A stretch of 10,641 nt of DNA from Sinorhizobium sp. (GTDB lineage: Bacteria; Pseudomonadota; Alphaproteobacteria; Rhizobiales; Rhizobiaceae). This document shows positions 7,126-10,641 of the stretch, piece by piece (the first letter of the stretch is position 1; each line of letters starts with the position of its first letter). The stretch lies in contig JAPSJG010000091.1 of assembly GCA_031178305.1 (NCBI GenBank), forward strand, positions 1-10,641, read 5' to 3'. A program made the translations under genes and the position numbers. The notes beneath the pieces were generated by a model. The model made no database searches and had not been told where the DNA came from. It was given only the letters and a program-made list of their open reading frames with translations.

Positions 7126-7962
7126 ATGAAATTCGCGTTCAATACTTTTGCCTACAGCAGCTTCCCTACCTTCCTGCCCACCTACACGCTGGACGAGACG
7201 ATACGCTCGATCGCCGAGGCCGGCTACGATGCCGTGGAGATCGGCTGTTGCGCGCCCCACGCCTGGCCGCAGCATCTGGCGAAGGACCGGCGGCAGGAAA
7301 TCCGCGCGATCGCCAGCGGCGAGGGACTGGAGATTTCCGCGCTCCTCCCCGCCATCGGCGGCGGCTTCGGCTGCAATCCCTGCTCGTCGTTGAGGGCGGA
7401 GCGCGAGGCGACGGTATCGCATTACATCGACATAATCGATCTGGCCTCCGATCTCGGCGCCGGCATGGTCCTATACATCGGCGGCTGGCGGGCGCAGGGC
7501 ATGTCGCTGGAAACCGGCTGGGACTACAGCACCGAATGCCTGCGCCAGATCGCCAACCATGCGCAGGCCAGGGACATCGCCATTGCCATCGAGCCGACCA
7601 CATCGGATACCAACCTCATCGACACGCCGGCCGATGCGCGCCGCATGATGGAGGCAGTCGGCACACCGAACGTGAAGCTGATGTTCGACACATTCCACAT
7701 GGATTTCGAAGGCGGGAATTTCGCGGTCTATGTCGCGGAGATGGGCGCCGACCTCGTCAACATCCACATGGCGGACACGCAGCGACAGGCCATCGGTGAA
7801 GGCACTACGGATTGGGTGCCTCGCATGGAGGCACTCGTGACGGCGAATTATACCGGTCATGTTACCGTCGAAACTGGTTTCGGCCGCCGCGGTGCCGAAC
7901 CCGGGGAGGTCGCGCGAGAGAGCTTGAGGCACTTGCAACAGGCCGTTAGAGCCATAACGTAG
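7126..7962 (+). CDS. Sugar epimerase/isomerase-family TIM-barrel protein (ketose 3-epimerase or FrlC-like)
   Basis: A 278-residue AP-endonuclease-2-like TIM barrel, cytoplasmic and metal-dependent, of the xylose-isomerase-like superfamily that includes D-tagatose/D-psicose 3-epimerases, fructoselysine 3-epimerase FrlC, hydroxypyruvate isomerase and IolE/IolH/IolI. The four metal/catalytic positions of ketose 3-epimerases can be placed: E156 in IAIEPTTSDTN, D188 in LMFDTFHMD, H214 in NIHMADT and E249 in VTVETGF. Further matches are the N-terminal EAGYDAVEIG (31-40), the PHAWP stretch (44-48) and GEGTTDW (224-230). Gene order (last gene of the transporter operon) and the fructokinase-like ROK kinase opposite suggest that it converts an imported ketose or derivative into a form the kinase accepts. 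The exact reaction cannot be read from sequence; FrlC-like and psicose-epimerase-like are both open. Confidence 0.82.
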   Translation: MKFAFNTFAYSSFPTFLPTYTLDETIRSIAEAGYDAVEIGCCAPHAWPQHLAKDRRQEIRAIASGEGLEISALLPAIGGGFGCNPCSSLRAEREATVSHYIDIIDLASDLGAGMVLYIGGWRAQGMSLETGWDYSTECLRQIANHAQARDIAIAIEPTTSDTNLIDTPADARRMMEAVGTPNVKLMFDTFHMDFEGGNFAVYVAEMGADLVNIHMADTQRQAIGEGTTDWVPRMEALVTANYTGHVTVETGFGRRGAEPGEVARESLRHLQQAVRAIT

Positions 7963-8105
7963 GTGGAGTGCGCCCATTTGCACGGGCGGGCCTCGCTTGC
8001 ACCAAAGGCGGGCAAATCCGGAATGTCGCCAGCAGCTTAAAGCGGCGTAAACGGGTCAACAGTTCAATTCCTATCAAGAGCTTGATGGGGATGCGTGACG
8101 CTGGC
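7963..8105. other. Intergenic stretch after the epimerase; weak hairpin only
   Basis: CGCCC (7971-7975) can pair with GGGCG (7984-7988) across an eight-base loop nine bases after the stop. No T-run follows, so a factor-independent terminator is not supported. Nothing else recognisable is seen before the TetR-like remnant. Confidence 0.3.
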
Positions 8106-8434
8106 ATGGCGCACGAGGATCCTTGGAAAGGTTTGGTCGAGTACATCCGCGCGGTAATTGCGTTCGGGGGTGGATCTTGGCCCCATTGCGGTCAGGTGAT
8201 GGCGTTAAGGTGACACGCTCAGACGAACTTGTTGGCCTGCTTGTCAATCGCTGCCATGGCTCCGGTGTGTTGCGTGACGACGTAACAGCGGTTGATATCG
8301 CGTCGCTTCTGGAGCAATTCGGAAAATGGTCGCCGGCGGAGCAGTTCGATACTCCGGGTCGCGACGACAGGTTGGACGATGCTCGACACGCTCGCGATCG
8401 TCTCATAGCGATCGCATTGGACATTGCGTTCTGA
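8106..8434 (+). pseudogene. TetR-family regulator remnant, C-terminal part, frameshifted
   Basis: Two frames together resemble the ligand-binding domain of TetR regulators. The first (8106-8165) reads MAHEDPWKGLVEYIRAVIAF, like the DPWEG(L/F) helix common in the family. The second (from about 8205 to the TGA at 8432) reads DELVGLLVNRCHGSGVLRDD followed by VTAVDIASLLEQFGKWS, like the typical (A/S)GVLRxDVTxxD(I/V)xLLLEQ stretch, and ends with an ALDIAF tail. The segment that should lie between them (about 40 residues) is shortened and out of frame, and the N-terminal DNA-binding domain is missing. I take it as a decayed gene; the match is by family pattern only. Confidence 0.5.
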
Positions 8435-8478
8435 TCTTATCATATTGCCGCATTCGGCGCCCGCGGATAATCTTTTGA

Positions 8479-8616
8479 CGCGACGGTGGAGCGGTCCTGC
8501 TGGCTGAGCCGATCAATCTGATGCGGCTTGGTGGCGTCATATTGATCGTCCTCGGCATTGCGGCTTCCAACTGCCTCCGACCTAGCGCGCGACGGCACGA
8601 CAATCAGCATCTATGA
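8479..8616 (+). pseudogene. Possible C-terminal remnant of an SMR-type small multidrug efflux protein
   Basis: The frame after a TGA at 8476 reads AVLLAEPINLMRLGGVILIV followed by LGIAASN and ends at TGA 8614-8616. A glutamate-proline before a leucine-rich helix ending in ILIVLGIAA is how many small multidrug resistance (EmrE/SugE/QacE-like) proteins finish. Only the last helix is present and there is no start. TetR regulators commonly sit next to such pumps, which fits the remnant upstream, but 46 residues are too few for certainty. Confidence 0.35.
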
Positions 8617-8619
8617 TCT

Positions 8620-8820
8620 TCAAGCGTGTTTCCGAAACCAATCCAGTAGCTTCATCAGCCGTTCTTTCGCCGGATGGCTCGTGAGGAAAACCGCCCAGTA
8701 GGTTGGCCCCGGTAAATCCATGTCCGACAGCCGCAAGAGCGTGCCTGACTTCAATTGATCACCGACGAGATGCTTCGAGGCGAGCACGGCCTGACCTGCG
8801 TCAAGATGCTGAAACGAGCA
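8620..8820 (-). pseudogene. LysR-family regulator remnant, C-terminal effector-domain fragment
   Basis: The minus-strand frame ending at TGA 8620 reads LASKHLVGDQLKSGTLLRLS with the tail GPTYWAVF and PAKERLMKLLDWFRKHA. This is the pattern with which GcvA-like LysR regulators end (L(V)xDxLxxGxLVxPF...YW/YxV...FxxWL). Where the family has a GQG(V/I)AL motif the fragment has AGQAVLA with residues apparently lost, and further upstream the match fades and the frame closes at 8899. About 290 residues including the DNA-binding domain are missing. The same stretch on the plus strand is open but is only the antisense of this relic. Confidence 0.65.
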
Positions 8821-8937
8821 ATGTACGGTTGCGCCGGCCCAGAACTGATGAGGGCGAGAATGCTGTCGCTGAATCACAGAGTTTGAGGATGAAGCTAATT
8901 AAATGCCAGGCGACAGCGGTCGCCGGCACTCAGTCTG

Positions 8938-8966
8938 TTGACGTTTCGCCGCTAAGAACATATCAT
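8938..8966 (+). promoter_or_regulatory. Predicted sigma-70 promoter of the radical SAM/UdgX-type operon
   Basis: The -35 box TTGACG (8938-8943), exactly 17 bases of spacer, and the -10 box TATCAT (8961-8966) lie immediately before the gene. Counting seven bases past the -10 places the start of transcription at 8973, the A of the chosen ATG. Confidence 0.6.
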
Positions 8967-8970
8967 GAAC
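8956..8970 (+). promoter_or_regulatory. LexA (SOS) box, alphaproteobacterial type, overlapping the -10
   Basis: GAAC (8956-8959), seven bases, GAAC (8967-8970) is a perfect copy, on the opposite strand, of the GTTC-N7-GTTC direct repeat bound by LexA in Rhizobium, Caulobacter and other alphaproteobacteria. It covers the whole -10 hexamer and ends two bases before the start codon, an ideal position for repression. The downstream genes belong to DNA-repair-associated families, which strengthens the call. Confidence 0.75.
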
Positions 8971-8972
8971 AC

Positions 8973-10211
8973 ATGGTAAAACTATGCACACGCGACAAGC
9001 TGGCTATCCTTTCGGACGCGGCGAAATACGATGCCTCCTGCGCCTCCTCCGGCACCGCGAAACGAAATTCGCGCAGCTCGGGCGGAATTGGCTCCACCGA
9101 GGGCATGGGCATTTGCCATTCTTATGCGCCGGACGGCCGCTGCATCTCGCTGCTGAAGATCCTTCTCACCAATTTCTGCATATACGACTGCAGCTATTGC
9201 ATAAACCGCTCGTCCTCGAACGTCCCCCGGGCTCGCTTCACGGTCGATGAGGTCGTAAAGCTGACCGTCACCTTCTACAAGCGCAACTATGTCGAAGGTT
9301 TGTTCCTGTCCTCGGGCGTAATCCGCTCGCCCGACGAGACCATGGGCGAACTCGTCGAAGTGGCCCGCCGGCTGCGCGAGGAGGAGAACTTCGCTGGCTA
9401 CATCCACCTGAAAACAATTCCTGAATGCTCTCACGGATTGCTCGATGCGGCGGGCCGTTATGCCGACCGTCTTTCGATCAACATCGAGTTACCTACCGAC
9501 GAAGGTTTGAAAAAGCTTGCGCCCGAAAAGCGCCCGGAAACGATCAGGTTATCCATGGCGGCGTTGCGCTCGAAGATTGAGGAGAAGTCCGAACCGACTC
9601 TGAAAACGAGAAAGCGCCAGCGTTTCGCGGCTGGCGGGCAGTCCACGCAAATGATCATAGGAGCGGATGCAACGCCCGACGCCGGCATCCTGCAGGCCAG
9701 CGCCCGGCTCTACGGCAGCTATCGCCTGCGCCGCGTCTACTATTCCGCCTTCAGCCCGATCCCTGACGCCTCGTCTTCGCTGCCGCTGAAAAAGCCGCCG
9801 TTGATGCGCGAACATCGGCTCTACCAAGCCGACTGGCTGATGCGCTTTTACGGCTTTGCGCAGAGCGAAATTCTGGATGGACGGCCCGACGGAATGCTCG
9901 ACCTCGAGATCGACCCCAAGCTCGCCTGGGCGCTCCGGCACCGCGCCATATTTCCAGTTGACGTGAACCGAGCGGACCGTGAAGCGCTGCTGCGTGTGCC
10001 CGGTCTCGGCGCGAAGGTCGTCACGCGTATTCTGGAAACGCGCAGATACCGCCGCCTGCGCCTTGAAGACCTGGGGCGGCTTTGCCACTCCGTCGCTAAG
10101 GTCGGGCCCTTCATCGTCGCTGAGGGATGGTCACCGGGAGGGCTGACCGATCAGCCCGCGCTGCGCGAGAAGATTGTCTCCTCCTCCTGCGAGCAGCTTT
10201 CGCTGTTTTAA
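8973..10211 (+). CDS. Putative DNA modification/repair radical SAM protein with C-terminal helix-hairpin-helix
   Basis: A 412-residue protein of the family annotated as putative DNA modification/repair radical SAM protein (TIGR03916/COG4277). It should bind a [4Fe-4S] cluster and S-adenosylmethionine through CIYDCSYC (residues 69-76; C69, C73, C76). Before this lies the family-specific N-terminus KLAILSDAAKYDASCASSGT (9-28) with STEGMGICHSYAPDGRC (41-57), and after it FLSSGVIRS, HLKTIP, LSINIELPTDEGLKKLAPEK and YYSAFSPIPD. Residues 328-350 (FPVDVNRADREALLRVPGLGAKV) form a helix-hairpin-helix of the DNA-binding kind. The reaction is unknown to me. ATG 8973 is the last start before the conserved region and lies where transcription should begin; an upstream ATG at 8889 would precede the predicted promoter. 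There is no clear Shine-Dalgarno. The partner gene follows after two bases. Confidence 0.93.
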   Translation: MVKLCTRDKLAILSDAAKYDASCASSGTAKRNSRSSGGIGSTEGMGICHSYAPDGRCISLLKILLTNFCIYDCSYCINRSSSNVPRARFTVDEVVKLTVTFYKRNYVEGLFLSSGVIRSPDETMGELVEVARRLREEENFAGYIHLKTIPECSHGLLDAAGRYADRLSINIELPTDEGLKKLAPEKRPETIRLSMAALRSKIEEKSEPTLKTRKRQRFAAGGQSTQMIIGADATPDAGILQASARLYGSYRLRRVYYSAFSPIPDASSSLPLKKPPLMREHRLYQADWLMRFYGFAQSEILDGRPDGMLDLEIDPKLAWALRHRAIFPVDVNRADREALLRVPGLGAKVVTRILETRRYRRLRLEDLGRLCHSVAKVGPFIVAEGWSPGGLTDQPALREKIVSSSCEQLSLF

Positions 10212-10213
10212 CC

Positions 10214-10641
10214 ATGCAGAACGCGCTTTTCGGCCTTGCCCCCTACACAGTGCGTTTGGCCTACCAAACGGGCTTTGCCGGCTGGCGGGACGTCGCCCGT
10301 CGCTTGGCGGTCGCCGGTGTGCGACCGGAAGAGGTGGCGTGGGAGATTGGCGGCGACGCCGGCGGTATCTCCCCGTCTTTGAGGGAAGAGTGTAAGGGGG
10401 GGCGGCACCAAACAGTAGCGCAACCAACCCGCCCCGCCGCGACCCTCACCGTGTCTCGCGAGTTCGTCGAGCGCGCCGAAACCGTCTTCTGCCACAGCAA
10501 TCCCGAGCGCTTCGCACTGCTCTATCGCATGCTCTGGCGGATGCGCTCAAAGTCGGCGCTGCTCAAGATTGCCTCCGATCCTGACGTCAGGCGCTTCGAG
10601 GCGATGGAGAAGGCTGTCCGCCGGGACATCCACAAAATGCG
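10214..10641 (+). CDS. DUF4130/UdgX-type DNA metabolism protein, N-terminal part (runs off the right edge)
   Basis: The frame starts with ATG 10214, two bases after the radical SAM stop, and stays open for 142 codons to the window end. It begins MQNALFGLAPYTVRLAYQTG and continues AVAGVRPEEVAWEIGG, a low-complexity linker (about 55-78), then FVERAETVFCHSNPERFALL, YRMLWRMRSKSALL and AMEKAVRRDIHKM. This is the pattern of the radical-SAM-linked family (TIGR03915, DUF4130), which in alphaproteobacteria is often fused to a UdgX-type uracil-DNA glycosylase-like domain that crosslinks to uracil in DNA. That second domain would lie beyond the window, so whether it is present here cannot be seen. Lack of its own ribosome site and the tight spacing point to translational coupling with the radical SAM gene. 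Confidence 0.85.
   Translation, partial: MQNALFGLAPYTVRLAYQTGFAGWRDVARRLAVAGVRPEEVAWEIGGDAGGISPSLREECKGGRHQTVAQPTRPAATLTVSREFVERAETVFCHSNPERFALLYRMLWRMRSKSALLKIASDPDVRRFEAMEKAVRRDIHKM

Noticed and set aside
7248..7799. 183-codon plus-strand frame inside the epimerase gene
   Set aside because: Overlapping out-of-frame shadow of a conserved gene with a Gly/Arg/His-rich, motif-free translation.
7971..7988. Intrinsic terminator after the epimerase gene
   Set aside because: Only a five-pair stem with an eight-base loop and no run of T, so a terminator cannot be supported.
8391..8415. Seven-pair hairpin GCGATCG / CGATCGC with an eight-base loop near the end of the TetR relic
   Set aside because: No T-tract follows, it lies inside a relic frame, and GATC-rich palindromes of this size occur by chance in GC-rich DNA.
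8703..8972. Extension of the radical SAM protein upstream to 8703, or to ATG 8889
   Set aside because: The extra residues are not part of the family, overlap the LysR relic in antisense, and would precede the predicted promoter and LexA box.

Overview
The window is high-GC DNA (by eye about 60 %) that looks like an alphaproteobacterium of the Rhizobiaceae type (Rhizobium, Ensifer, Agrobacterium, Shinella and relatives). The grounds are close recalled similarity of three genes to the FrcB/FrcC/FrcA fructose transporter of Sinorhizobium, an alphaproteobacterial-type LexA box (GAAC-N7-GAAC), and an IS66-type transposase remnant. No database search was possible; family calls come from reading motifs and recalling homologues.

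Layout. Positions 1-215 hold an insertion-sequence scar (C-terminus of an IS66-type TnpB plus unidentified sequence) that abuts a broken HAD phosphatase gene (213-596, minus). Behind it on the minus strand lie an inositol-monophosphatase-family gene (600-1388), a Mak-like ROK sugar kinase (1401-2297) and a ROK-family transcriptional regulator (2384-3607). They are packed head to tail as one operon transcribed leftward. A divergent control region (3608-4066) separates this operon from a rightward one: FrcB-like periplasmic binding protein (4067-5095), FrcC-like permease (5210-6292), FrcA-like ATPase (6289-7068) and a sugar epimerase/isomerase-fold TIM barrel (7126-7962). Together they form one sugar uptake and catabolic island: import of a ketohexose-like sugar, isomerisation at C3, phosphorylation by a fructokinase-type enzyme, and control by the ROK repressor. 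The two phosphatases are less easily explained, and the substrate cannot be fixed from sequence.

Positions 7963-8900 are a gene graveyard. Only the 3' ends of a TetR-type regulator, an SMR-type small efflux protein and, on the opposite strand, a LysR-type regulator can be recognised, all truncated or frameshifted.

From 8938 a second unit begins: a radical SAM protein of the putative DNA modification/repair family with a C-terminal helix-hairpin-helix (8973-10211), and directly behind it the start of its usual partner, a DUF4130/UdgX-type protein (10214 to beyond the window end). Its promoter (TTGACG-N17-TATCAT) carries a perfect GAAC-N7-GAAC LexA box over the -10 element, and the predicted transcription start falls on the A of the best start codon. 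The sequence therefore suggests an SOS-controlled, possibly leaderless DNA-repair operon. This is the most interesting signal in the window.
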